DNA from: Lineus longissimus
Lineage: Eukaryota > Nemertea > Pilidiophora > Heteronemertea > Lineidae
Assembly: GCF_910592395.1 (NCBI RefSeq)
Contig: NC_088311.1
Location: forward strand, 6,514,501 to 6,578,500
Direction of reading: 5' to 3'
DNA: 64,000 nt
Below the pieces are notes generated by a model. It saw only the letters and a program-made list of their open reading frames with translations. It ran no database searches and had not been told where the DNA came from. Within the stretch, counting starts at the first letter, position 1. Every line of letters begins with the position of its first letter. Of this stretch, positions 37,571 to 48,331 are shown piece after piece. Made by a program: the position numbers and the translations under genes.

Positions 37571-37587
37571 CACTCTTAAAATTAAGT
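37571..37587 (+). repeat. Left terminal inverted repeat, 17 bp
   Basis: CACTCTTAAAATTAAGT, exactly complementary to 47777-47793. The preceding TA is the target-site copy. Confidence 0.9.
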
Positions 37588-37900
37588 TGTAAAAATAACT
37601 ATTTATTAGTAAATTTTAACTAATTTCGATAGTTGCTATTGCACCGACTAAAACATTAGTTATTTTTACTAATTTGAAATAGTTAAAAAAACAACTAAGA
37701 AAAATAGTAAATTTTCAACCATTAATATAGTTATTTTCTACTACTTTTTTAACTACTTGTTAGTTTATCTGACGTAATAACTAATTTTGTCAGTAAGCTG
37801 GAGTGCAGCTGTTTCCTCTGTGTTTACTACTTTTTAACTATCAAAAATAGTAAATCAGCTAAAATAACTAATTTTCTCAGTAGACTGGAGATGTGCAGTT
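37588..37900. repeat. Left subterminal array of TAACTA/TAGTTA motifs
   Basis: By eye, nine exact TAACTA or TAGTTA hexamers in both orientations plus related aactaa and actactt words. A longer unit (aataactaatttt, tcagta, ctggag) occurs twice, near 37775 and 37862. Such subterminal arrays are typical of CACTA elements, where they bind element-encoded protein; that role is inferred here. Confidence 0.7.
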
Positions 37901-38072
37901 TAATCCTCCATACTTCCCGCCATTTTAGTTTTGGCAAAGACGATGATGACATAGCCAGTTTTGTCCATTTCCTGTCCATCAGATTCATAAGCTGAGAAGC
38001 ACCTTATAAATCAAATGATCAAATCAAAGAGATGACATAATGGATGAAGGCAGTTTTTGCATAATTAACAAA

Positions 38073-38078
38073 TTTATT
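38073..38078 (-). terminator. Possible polyadenylation signal of the SAMD3-like gene
   Basis: AATAAA on the minus strand, about 790 bp after the stop codon and the first exact match I see before the element's left end. In A+T-rich DNA this motif is weak evidence. Confidence 0.25.
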
Positions 38079-38866
38079 CATAAAAAAACAGCAGAAAATG
38101 TTATTGAATAAATTATTTTGATTATGATACAGCAAATTGATTAAATACCAGCTTGCTCCCAGACTGCACAGGAGTCGCACAAAAATAGCGAGATTGCCCT
38201 ACCCCTATCCATACAATTCTCTCTTTGTACAGAAAAAGATTCTTATAAACATGAACATGAACTGGTCTTTCTAAAAAGCAGGACTCATCATTACCAATTG
38301 CATGTTGTATTGCAAACTGAGCAACCTCTGTCAAATGTATCTATTTACAAGTCTTACTTTACACAAATTTGTTATATGAAAAGATTTGCCACCATTACGA
38401 GTGTATTTATCTCTTCCTTGGGAGCACGACAAGTTTCCATTATAATTTACAATTTACAATCATTACATACAAAATTATTCTATCATTTCATATTAACACA
38501 ATCAAGGATCACAGATTCTTTGCTTTGTTAAACAATAACAATTAAATTTGAAAAGATCCCTCACTACTCGACGTTTTGATAAAAACATATGCACCCGATG
38601 GTCATGAACATCGAAGATACAGCTGGATATTGGTATATTGGTATATTTTACTTACCACATCAACACCGAAAGCATTGATCTGCAGCCGCCATTTTGATAC
38701 CTGGCGAATAGTAAACCTCGTCGATAGATGACGTTATTGGGCGGGAATTTGAATTGACGAAAAATATTCTAAGGCACATTGCGCCCCCTCCTGATCAAAA
38801 TTTCTACTTTTTAAAAAATTTATAATTATATAAAATTTTTATCATAATATTAAAGCATATTCTAGT

Positions 38867-41800
38867 TTACTGATCAAAATATCGCCTCAGAATAGCAACA
38901 TTTTTGCTAATCTCTTGTCCCTTCCTAGCTCCAACCCGATAGAGAATGTCCTGTATGAACTCCCAAACAATCTGGCACGGTGCTGGAAACTGAACATCAA
39001 GAACATAAAAAAGTTTGAAGCAGCAGTCAACTGCTTTAAGAAGGGTTGTCTGCTCAATTGCATTCCTCTCAACAATGACAAAAGCCTGTGTCGGTGCGGT
39101 CCTCTCCCCTAGTGCCAGCACAAACGGTTGTACAATGCCTGCGGGCAGTGACCGTAGAAAGGCTGGTATATTCGTCGTGACCTAAAAAATTAAATGAAAA
39201 ATATCATGTAACAGTATGATTCTGACCTGACTGTGTTGGAAACAGTGACAATGTGTCATATACATTCTGGCTAAAAGGATGACAATGGTACTGATTGTCC
39301 GACCAAAACTTTCAGTTTGCTATCAAGCGTGGTCTTTTCCAAGTAATGAGGCTTCTTCATATCACATCCCATTTCCAACTAGGACGGACTCATCTACAAT
39401 ATATAATTCTGTCATTTGATTTTCTCCTTTTATCCATAATGTTCATGTTTGACAGATGTTGTCTTATGGATGTGACAAAAATAATGACCAGGTACAGCGA
39501 TGGGCACATCCATAGCCCCATCCTATGCCAACTTTTTTTTGGTTAATTGGGAAACTGACTTCTGCATCCTCAGACCCACAAGCCCCTTATGTCCGTCAGA
39601 TTTATTGATGACATATTCGTGGTCTGGCTGCACGGTAGAACACACAATGGCAAAAACAGGTGCATGTACAACTACTAGCAGTAGCAGAGACACTGTCATT
39701 CCTCTAGTTACAACATACAATCCGTCTCAACATGTCTGCTCTCGTGTTTACCTGTTTGAACTGCAGAAAAGATAAAGATGACTCCAAATAGGAAGGGCGA
39801 TGCATCTTCTTCCCATCTTTTGTGGGACGTGGAGGAAGTATCAGTGGCAGGACCTGGAGTGCGACTACACTTTCTTCATCTTAAATTGTGCAAAAGCATG
39901 CAATTAGTTTTTGACATAAAATGGATAGAAAACAAGTTTGCAGAGAGGCAAATGACTGATTGGATAACGACTCGAGGATGATAGAAAATAAGAGGATATT
40001 GAGTGAAAAAATATAATTTCCATAGTTTAACTTTGGTAGTCATTCTTCTTTTGATATCACAAAAAAAACATTCATTTTTGTACAGGTTTAGCCTGCATGC
40101 CTTTACAGTCAGCTGCTTACTAGTCTGACTTCGAATTCAGCATGGACTGTTACTGTCGAAGAAAACGTGGACAGATGCTCAGTCTCGTAAGGCCAAGAAT
40201 GTTAAATGTAATACACATGTACCTTCATTTAAGACTGTTTTTACAGGCACAATATTTCGCCAATCTGGTTTGACACATGTGACATACTGAAGTACTTTCT
40301 TGACAAAGTTGCCATCCCACTTCTTAACCAGTTGGTCGCCAGTTTGGAACAAAACATTAAAATCCTGCTCAATCTGCAATGATACATGCAAAATTTATTA
40401 AAACAAGGGGTCGAATAAGATTTAACTAATTCTTCATTGGCATGGTGCTTTTTGAAAAAAGCTATATTCAGCATTGCCACAAAAGTTGAATAGCCTCCAC
40501 AGACCCCACTGCCAAGTACCTCTGCAAGAAACAACATGTCTCATTAGACTCATAGTCATACATACCATTCCTCTCTCCAAAAGCCTTGGAAATGATGCCA
40601 AAATATCCTTCGCTTTCAACTCTTTGTTCTCACAGATCTCACGGTGACGATTTGTTGCGGTTTTAGCCATCAGGTCCGAAACTTTGGATGCCGGTTCAAT
40701 GTTGTGTTTCAGCCATGCTGTCATTTCCTTATACTCTTTTTCGGGTAGAATCTGGCATTCTGATGAAGATAAACAGAGACTTGAATAAAAAAACACAAAT
40801 ATAATTGTTTGAGAAAAATTTGTTCTGGTGTAGTGGCTAGCAGATATCACCCTGGATGAAACTATGGCCTAACTGCACTTTTACTAGCAATGTTAACCAC
40901 TGATTGTGAGGCTCCTAATCACCCCATATTGACTTGATTAAATCAGGACATGTATCCCTCATGTACACCTTAGGTACATGTAGATCTCAGTGACTAGCAC
41001 CACCAACCGAACGAGGTGTGATGGTGATCTAAAACAACTTTTCTACATTAACCCACAAACAGGTCTCAAATATCAAAGCCTTGGGCAATATTATTGTGAT
41101 TACCTGCAACAGACAACACCTCTTCAGCAGGGACTGTTTCAGGTAATTGGACCCTTTTCTTAACCATCTTCAGTTTTGCCTCCTCTTTGTGAACATTGTA
41201 TATACGGTCATTGATAAAGCCCTTTGCAGGTCGACCACCTCGAACCCTTTGGTAAAATGCTTCCTGAAAGATGATGAAGAAAAAAAATGGCTTCATGCTG
41301 ATACTTCTGCGGACACATTTTTTCTCCTCCCCAGGCGCTCCTCGGCTGTGATATCAAGAACCGCTGGTGCTGCGAAGAAAACTAGCAAACTTAGTTTTAC
41401 ATAGAAACCATGACACCTTGTGATCAAGGAATTGTTTGGTTGTGCCTCTCTGTCATACTTACAAAGCCCTGTCCATTCGGATTCCTCAGACACGGTATGA
41501 CTGTGATAATCGCAATGGCAAGTTCCTCCTTGTCCTCTGTTTTGGGACTGGAAATTAAGCACACGAATTTCACTCCTTACATGTAAATGCAATACACCAA
41601 CACACTACTTATACTTATTAGTAAGGAGATGATTCACACTGATACACTAAAAAATAAATGTAGTATCAAGGATGTATACATCCTTGGTAGTATGTTCTCT
41701 AAAATCACTTTAAGAACCCCCCCCTAATATCAGTTTTCGAAATAACAAAGTTTCGAAATAACAAGTGCTGCGGCTGCTGGCCTAGCCAAATCAAGCAAAC

Positions 41801-44800
41801 ACATACACATACACATTTTTTTAAGGATACGTACAATTTTCCGCATTTTTCAAATAAAAAACCAGTTGCTATTTTCACAAGTCTTTTCCTCAACACTGTT
41901 GGGGCGAACCCAAGCTTCTGTACATCCGCTAACAAAGATCTACCACCATTCTGGCTGCATAGGAAAGTCTTAAAATCATGAAACTGCAATAAAGATGGCA
42001 AAGCTCTTCTTAATTGAAAATATACATCTTATAATGATGATGAAATTTGTCTGTAATAAATACATAAGTCATTTAAACAAAACTGACATAATTTGTTGAT
42101 TGGACAGTTGGAAATGCTGACCTGTTCAATTTATAATGTTACCCATACGCAACTTCTCATGGCAAATTATGTGTATCAATTGAAGAATGAACCTTGAAGC
42201 AGTACATTATACCTCCATGATTGAATTGAAATAAAAATATTCACCTTAGTTGATACTGAATGTGCACATATTTTACTGCCACTGGGAACTGAAGTTGAGC
42301 TAGATTCTATTGGGACGTGTATGTTATCATTTTCTGTGTCATCGCTGGTGCCAGTCATATCGGTTGGTGGAGATGCATCCTGAAAATAAATTTAAAGGTA
42401 CAATAACATACAATAACTTCAGAAAACTTTGCATTTCACTTCAATACTTCACACCTTCAATGTGATAAATTGTTCTTGTATTTTCGAATTTTTTTTCTCG
42501 CAAGTACACACTAATGACTAAAATCTCTGAACATACCAACTTATCTATGCCTCGGAACAATGTAACGCAAACTGTCATGTTCATCAAACGACTTGATGAG
42601 GTGAAAGGGGTGATGGTCAAGCAATTCATTGACTGTGATGCACAGAAATTCGTCTCCTTCCCGAACAGCATAGGCATGATATCTGTCTTCAAACCACAGG
42701 GTTTCCCAGACTTGAATCAACAAATATACTAGAGTCTGGTCATCAATGAATACCTGCTCTATTTTTCCATAGAGAGGATTTCCTGATTCCTTATCACAGT
42801 CCACAGAAACCATCTCGTTGGCTCTGTACTCTATGCCATGGTACCTAGCGAATTTAGCAGAAAAGACTTCAGAGTCAACAGGACAGCCAATTGCCTCTGC
42901 TATTAGACTGTGATGGGGCTCAAAGTGATCCAGGGGCTGGAGCAAACCCTTCCCACTTTCCAATGGCTTGAACTCGAAAAGCTCCTTCCTCATGAGGGCA
43001 TCAGACAACGTCATCTGATGGCGTCTGGCCATGGTTTTACAAATATTTTTAAAGTTGCAGGTAACTTGGGCAACTTGCTTGAAGAATGCATGTTTTCCCT
43101 CAAATCGCATTGATGAAAAGTGTTTAAGAGGTCCAATGGCTCGGATTACTGCAGGGTAATGTAACATATGATGGTGCTTTGGAAGGAGGTGATTGTCTGG
43201 GAAGGTTGTGAGGAAATGGTCATGGTGTTCTTGAATTAGTCGCTGGAGGTAGTAGGTCTCTTCTTCACTCACTTTTGGGGCAAAGATGATGTCCATGCAG
43301 GAAAGCAGGAGACGTATGACTTGCAGGTGATCATTACATGTATCTTCAGGAACAAGGTCGCCAATGAGAATCAGGAGATGCCTGATTAGAAAATAGGCCT
43401 GCTCTGCTTTTTGACCAGTTGCAGAAGTTGAACGATTCAGGCTTTGCTCAGTTATCACAGAGGGTTTGTTTGACGACTCAGGAAATCCATAATCAAATGA
43501 CACTATTCGGTCGTTGATCACATCGAGAGTGAGCACACCTTCAGTGATGATCGCCTTCAAGACCAGTTTTACCTCTATTAGGCCAACCCCCTCAAGAATG
43601 TCATGCATAATGTCAAAGACATGGTTATCAGTGACATGATATCCTACTAAGTCATTCAGCGGACACATCCTCTTTACTCCGGTTCTACTAACATCATCAA
43701 CGGCTATGTCTCTATCATATGTCTCAACTGTCCTAATCAGGGAGTCGTCTTCAGCAGTTGCAGTGTGAGCATCATCTCTCGGCATCGAACATCTGCGGCA
43801 AGGAAAGTTAGCTGTAAATCCCTCAGCAAAACCTAGCATGCCATGCAACCCCAAGTTATCACCTGTTGTCTGGCCTAAAACCACACGCACTTTTGTTCCA
43901 TCATCACACAACAAACCCTCAGATTCTAGCACTTTCAGATCATCTACAATTGGATTCAATATTGCATTAAAACCATAATGCTTTATGTCTTTTGAGAGGG
44001 CAACAGCAAGCAAGAACATATTCTTTAAACTGGACTGGTGTACTGAGTGAACATCTTTCAGAGTGAAGTAGAACAAACCCAGTTTATGGGTGCCAGCTTT
44101 GGGAGAAAAAGGGTTTGTAGTTTCTAACTCATCAAAATACAGTAAAATATTTATGGTCTCAGGATCGCACAGGGCTGGGTTGGATTTGTAGTAACTGCCA
44201 TCTTTAAAATCTTCAAGAATCCCAGGCTCATGTTCCCTGGTCTTGTACTGTCGGATAGCATCCAGCAAATCAGCATCAAGGACTTCTAGCAACAGGTCTC
44301 TGATAGGCACATACTCAAATGTGTCACGCTTTTGGCGTTGGAGGACAACACCAGAATGAGGGTCTGGCTGGGGATTAAAGGCAACTCCAAGCGGAACAGA
44401 AACTGGAGGAATGAAAGTGCCGAGGTTTAAAAAATATTTGTTTTGAAGCCATCCAGTTTCTAAACCGGTAAAAGGTCTCCGACTCTCTTCAAAATCATTC
44501 ATTAGGTCTGCCAAATCATCATCATTCCTCATCCCATTCCCGAGGTCTTCCACTACCTTCTTCGTTTTCTCTTTCAATGCTTCAATAATTTCAGAAAACA
44601 TTTCGGAAGTGCATTCAATGACAGTGTTCAACGTAGAGAGAGGCAGGTTTGCCTTGGCCTTCAGTTTACTAATGAACGATGAAGCTATTGACATAACATC
44701 AAGCTCAGCATGACGACTTTGTCCTGTAAAATCATTTACACCATCAATTTCAACATCATCTCCAGAATGCATCATGTCTTCATTTTCACTATTATAATCA

Positions 44801-47503
44801 AACACCTCTCCGGGCACATCATTTATAAATGTATCATTGTTGCTGTCTTGTTCAAGAACATGTTTTATCAAATGCCTTTTGTAAGGCCAAACAGACTGAA
44901 AGGTCCGTTGGCATCCATTCTGTGCACAAACAAAATAATTTCCAGCATAGGTTATTGCATGAATGGTCCTCAAATGAAAGAACAAGGAGTGGAAGTCCCC
45001 TTTAATGTTTTTGGAACAAACAAAACACATGAACTGCCTGGACTGCTCCATTACTACTGAATTATCCTTGACCTTTCCTTTAAACTCTTGCAGAATTAAG
45101 ATGAATCTCACATCTTACCGATACAGCATTCCTGTTCAATAACAGCTTCTGTTTGAATCGAAGTCGTGTTCCAATCCTTGGAATTAACTCCTTCAAAGTA
45201 TCCTCGTCCAAGAGATGAAAACATTCCTCGTCAATGCCATGTTCTGAAGGAAAAAAAGGAGCAGAGAAGCTTTTACTGATTGTGTCTAGAAAAATATTTT
45301 ATTATACATGTATATTACAAAAACACTGATACGCCTATGTAAAAACACCTTTCATTAGACTTAGCGTGACAGCTCATCTCAAAAATAGTCATCCAGCACC
45401 CATTATACCAACATGTGACCATATGGTGAAATCTTCATTTTTTGGATACTTTTTTAGGCCTAATTTTTTTTTCAAAACAATTAAAAAAATAACCAATGGC
45501 TCTTTAGTACATGTAGTACATGGATGCCTGCGGGTATAATTCATTACCATTCACTTACCTGCACATGTCTGGAGAATGGAAAAACACAATTAAAAAAAAA
45601 AAGTCAATAGTGTGAGTTGTACACTCAATTCAAAGATAAAGTTGATTTTGGCAGGGCAAGGCAAGAAAATAGGACAATCACTCGAGTACAGTTACAGTAG
45701 CATTATTCATATGTCGTGAATGTAGGAAGGACAGGCAGCAACAAGTCAAAGGTTCACTGTGACACTGACAGTTCTACAGACTGTCATGACTGTTGCAGTC
45801 AAATCCCAATTTTACACCAAATTTTATTTTGATTGCAGAGCTAACAAAATTGGCCCTTTTAACATTTATCATTATTTCAAATCCAATTGTAAATCACTTA
45901 TGGTCTGAGCGGCTTGAGAAATCTACTGGTACTGGTATTTAGATGCTCTAAAAAGTGAGCATATCTTCATTTCTAAAAGACAAGATTCTCTTTGTATGAG
46001 TGCCTAAAGTACAAAAAAACGTTACTGGTATACATGCTTCAAGTTTCATAACTATTCAGCAAGTCAGCTGATTGTCATGCATGTAGTTACATTCAAATTC
46101 CTGTTGCCAGGCCTAAAAAACAGGCCAAGGACCTTCTGTTCAGTGAACAATTACATTACCAGCCAAGCCTTTATCTACATGATTGACATCGAATCGAAAT
46201 ACATGAATACCACCTCAGTCGTCATTAAAACATGAAATATTTATCTGCTTTCCTTGATAGTCAACATAAAGTCACTAGTTTTCTAGCAAGGTCACGAAAT
46301 TAGTTGCCACTGATGGTGCTGCAGACCAACTTCTACAAATCATACAACAAGACATGTATGACTGTAAAAATGACCTCTTTAGACTATAAAAAACATGCTG
46401 GAACATTTACATTGCTGTCGAGCACAAACCCAATGAACGACAAGAGTTGGGTTTTATGCTTCGTACACGCAATGTACACATTTCTCATAGTGACCAGACA
46501 CCGACAGCCACATGTAGACCAAAGAGACATACTAGTATCATGTGTATGACAATCAATCACTAATCAGCAGAATGAGAATGATCAATCTCCAATGACAATG
46601 TCATTGATATTGATAATCGAATACATGCAAATATACACGCATTCGTCGAATTCGAATACGGTCATCCAGTTTCAACCAAGGAGTCAGTCAAAAAGGAAAC
46701 TTTCTAGTGCTTCATAGCACCGTAGACTGAGTAATGTTCTTAATCCACTTTTATGCAGTAGAGATGTGGAAAAACAGCAGCAGTGACTTAGTCAGGAAGC
46801 AAAATCGGTTCACTCGTTGAGCCAGATGATGGCAGTCGCCATGATGGATCAACAAAATCAATAACGAACGATGCGCCACCTTTGTATAATTTTCAAGTAA
46901 CATGGCGCGAATATTCAAAATAAGAAGATAAACTGGCATGCACGTGGACTAAATGTGCACCTTCTACCCAGTCGTACTTCTACACAGCTTCAGGCCTACG
47001 CTTTGATGCAACATGTTTCGCAGTCATTCCATGCAAAAAAAACCCCAGCAACTAAGTTATCTTCCCCCCGAAAAAACGGACACAGATTATAGCTGCGTCT
47101 GCGGAAAAACTGAGAGAAAGCGCAACTTCGAACAGAATTATAAACGTCGGCCTAGCCTATATTTCATGTATTTGAGGCCGAAAGTGATATAATTCAATAG
47201 CCTAATGCATTGCGGACTAAAGATTTATATTAGTTTCACTCTAAGAATGTGCATAGGCCTACATATCTTGATGAGAAAAAAGTGTACGTGATTCGGACGG
47301 CCTGTGGCTGTGGCATGTGTGGTGCGCGGCGCGGACGGCGGGCGTTCAGAGTGCGCCTACCAGAAAACGGCCTAAAATAACATTTTAAACTACGAAACGT
47401 AAAAAAATGGTAATCTAGTGGTGCTATGTGACTTACCGTTGAAGACTGATATTAATTCCTCCATACCCCACTCCTTCAGAATCACCTCGGTGAAGTTTTC
47501 CAT
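38867..47503 (-). CDS. SAMD3-like protein, ten exons, carried by the transposon
   Basis: Coding exons (minus strand): 47437-47503, 45119-45243, 42245-42379, 41835-41983, 41463-41547, 41104-41263, 40566-40759, 40223-40373, 39752-39879, 38867-39181. All nine introns are GT-AG. Joined, they give 1,509 nt with no internal stop, or 502 residues. Residues about 4-55 form a SAM domain (ILKEWGMEELI, EHGIDEECF, LIPRIGTRLRF), a fold used for protein or RNA binding and oligomerisation. Later blocks match the SAMD3-like family widespread in fish and invertebrates: KRLVKIATGFLFEKCGKFP (about 141-160), GRPAKGFI (about 197-204), FPRLLERGM (297-305), ALQVLPLILPP, and EQTTLLKAVDCCFKLFYVLD near the C-terminus. 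The family's function is unknown to me. Inside a transposon it is a candidate accessory factor. Exon 4 uses donor gtacgt; other choices break the frame. Confidence 0.85.
39490..39745 (+). mobile_element. Penelope-like reverse transcriptase remnant, nested in intron 9
   Basis: The plus strand reads AMGTSIAPSYANFFL and then, one frame over, RFIDDIFVVWLHG: the two central reverse transcriptase blocks of Penelope-like elements (AMGT-APSYANLFM; the FIDD catalytic core). Further on, IPLVTTYNPS matches a block that normally lies much further downstream, so an internal deletion joins the pieces. A frameshift separates the first two blocks. It is antisense to the SAMD3-like gene and ends a few bases from its exon 9. 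It was either inserted into the transposon or carried by its ancestor. Confidence 0.6.
42541..45051 (-). CDS. Zinc-finger Tnp2-like transposase of the CACTA-like element
   Basis: Single-exon frame of 836 residues from ATG at 45051. The frame is open to 45111 but has a TAA just beyond, and no earlier in-frame ATG. The N-terminus has two C2H2-type fingers: C9/C12 with H26/H31, and C42/C47 with H60/H64. An acidic, low-complexity stretch follows (about 65-190). The core carries blocks seen in animal and plant Tnp2-type transposases: ILLYFDELETTNPF with KAGTHKLG (302-324), GDNLGLHG (397-404), FPCRRC (416-421), FDIMHDILEGV (479-489), KHHHMLHYP (625-633) and MRFEGKHAFFK (648-658). Candidate catalytic acids are D307, D398 and E651 (inference). 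It lies entirely inside intron 2 of the SAMD3-like gene on the same strand, with its ATG 67 bp beyond the exon-2 donor, so it probably has its own promoter or is reached by alternative splicing. No frameshift or stop is seen, so it may be active. Confidence 0.9.
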   Translation of the reverse strand: MEQSRQFMCFVCSKNIKGDFHSLFFHLRTIHAITYAGNYFVCAQNGCQRTFQSVWPYKRHLIKHVLEQDSNNDTFINDVPGEVFDYNSENEDMMHSGDDVEIDGVNDFTGQSRHAELDVMSIASSFISKLKAKANLPLSTLNTVIECTSEMFSEIIEALKEKTKKVVEDLGNGMRNDDDLADLMNDFEESRRPFTGLETGWLQNKYFLNLGTFIPPVSVPLGVAFNPQPDPHSGVVLQRQKRDTFEYVPIRDLLLEVLDADLLDAIRQYKTREHEPGILEDFKDGSYYKSNPALCDPETINILLYFDELETTNPFSPKAGTHKLGLFYFTLKDVHSVHQSSLKNMFLLAVALSKDIKHYGFNAILNPIVDDLKVLESEGLLCDDGTKVRVVLGQTTGDNLGLHGMLGFAEGFTANFPCRRCSMPRDDAHTATAEDDSLIRTVETYDRDIAVDDVSRTGVKRMCPLNDLVGYHVTDNHVFDIMHDILEGVGLIEVKLVLKAIITEGVLTLDVINDRIVSFDYGFPESSNKPSVITEQSLNRSTSATGQKAEQAYFLIRHLLILIGDLVPEDTCNDHLQVIRLLLSCMDIIFAPKVSEEETYYLQRLIQEHHDHFLTTFPDNHLLPKHHHMLHYPAVIRAIGPLKHFSSMRFEGKHAFFKQVAQVTCNFKNICKTMARRHQMTLSDALMRKELFEFKPLESGKGLLQPLDHFEPHHSLIAEAIGCPVDSEVFSAKFARYHGIEYRANEMVSVDCDKESGNPLYGKIEQVFIDDQTLVYLLIQVWETLWFEDRYHAYAVREGDEFLCITVNELLDHHPFHLIKSFDEHDSLRYIVPRHR

Positions 47504-47660
47504 TTTGCCCGGAATCAAGCTTCTAATTGAAGCGAGGATAAAATGGCCGCTGATCACTTTTATCGTCTGCCAAATTACGCGGTCCTGATTGGTGGACGGT
47601 TTTACTAATTAAATAGTTATTTCTAGATTGCGCACATCTGATTGGTAAGGCTTGTTAACT
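47504..47660 (-). promoter_or_regulatory. Candidate promoter of the SAMD3-like gene in the right subterminal region
   Basis: On the minus strand there are CCAAT boxes at 47588-47592 and near 47641, plus a YY1-like gcggccatttt at about 47541-47551. All lie between the element's right end and the start codon at 47503. No TATA box is evident. Confidence 0.4.
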
Positions 47661-47776
47661 TATTATTTCAACTAACTTTATTTACTACTTTTCCCTCAGT
47701 ACAACTAATTAATAGTTATGTTCACTACTTAAATGGTTATTTTGGCTTTACTAATCAAATTAGTTAAAAATTTACC
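47600..47776. repeat. Right subterminal TAACTA/TAGTTA motifs
   Basis: Three exact TAGTTA hexamers and several aactaa or actactt words, mirroring the denser array at the left end. Confidence 0.6.
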
Positions 47777-47793
47777 ACTTAATTTTAAGAGTG
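47777..47793 (-). repeat. Right terminal inverted repeat, 17 bp
   Basis: Exact reverse complement of 37571-37587. The TA that follows (47794-47795) is the second target-site copy. Confidence 0.9.
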
Positions 47794-48147
47794 TATGGAA
47801 CCAGTGACTCCAACTTAGAAAACAAAGAAAAAAAGGCACTGATTATTGATGCCATGTACTTGTGTGTTGTTTGTTGTTGTTGATCCTCTAATGTCTGTGC
47901 AAGCTTGAAACCCCTGAGGCCCAAAGTTTTTGAATATCCTGTGACCGTTGGCAAACCAATTTGCTGTAGTGATTTGTAACAGTATCAAAAGTTGGAAATG
48001 CTTGTGATATCAAACGTTGGTAAGTTTTAATTTGCAGTAGAAAAATTGAACAGCTTTTGCTGCCAACATCTGTTGGTTATGCATAAGAGTTGAAACTTAT
48101 TAGTAAAAGTAATATGAATTCCATCATTTCAAAACATGCACACTTAG

Positions 48148-48331
48148 AACTAAATGCTTTCGCACCAGTGCTATGCCAATGTATGTATCATCTTTGTGCT
48201 ACATAATACCACCGAAATGGAATTTGAAACTGATCCGAAGAGAGCCAAGACCATATCCTCCTTTGATCAATGACGCCTCGCCTCCAGTTCTTCACATGGA
48301 TGACAAGTCCAACTTGACTTTCTATCCTCGG
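48148..48331 (+). CDS. Candidate internal exon of an unrecognised gene
   Basis: After a weak acceptor (cacacttag), 61 codons stay open to a donor at cctcgg/gtaaat. Residues such as KLIRREPRPYPPLINDASPP and MDDKSNLTFYPR look coding in composition. The exon ends in phase 0 and joins in frame with 49919-50047. The true left boundary is uncertain: an in-frame ATG at 48173 could be a start instead. No family recognised. Confidence 0.35.

Larger units (their letters stand above)
37571..47793 (-). mobile_element. Complete two-gene CACTA/Mirage/Chapaev-like DNA transposon, 10,223 bp
   Basis: Both ends carry the same 17-bp inverted repeat starting CACTCTTAAAATTAAG (37571-37587 and 47777-47793), and TA flanks each side (37569-37570 and 47794-47795). 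CACT-type ends with a TA duplication fit the CMC superfamily, and the large frame encodes a Tnp2-like transposase. The second gene, a ten-exon SAMD3-like protein, starts 290 bp from the right end and finishes about 1.3 kb from the left end, so both genes lie inside the element. Arrays of TAACTA/TAGTTA occupy both subterminal regions. Intact frames and identical end repeats suggest a recent insertion. The superfamily call rests on end structure and protein motifs; the sub-family is uncertain. Confidence 0.9.

Noticed and set aside
45552-45563. A possible 10-base microexon (acatgtgcag) between good acceptor and donor on the minus strand inside intron 1 of the SAMD3-like gene
   Set aside because: Including it shifts the frame and destroys the SAM domain. 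Exon 1 joins exon 2 directly in frame.
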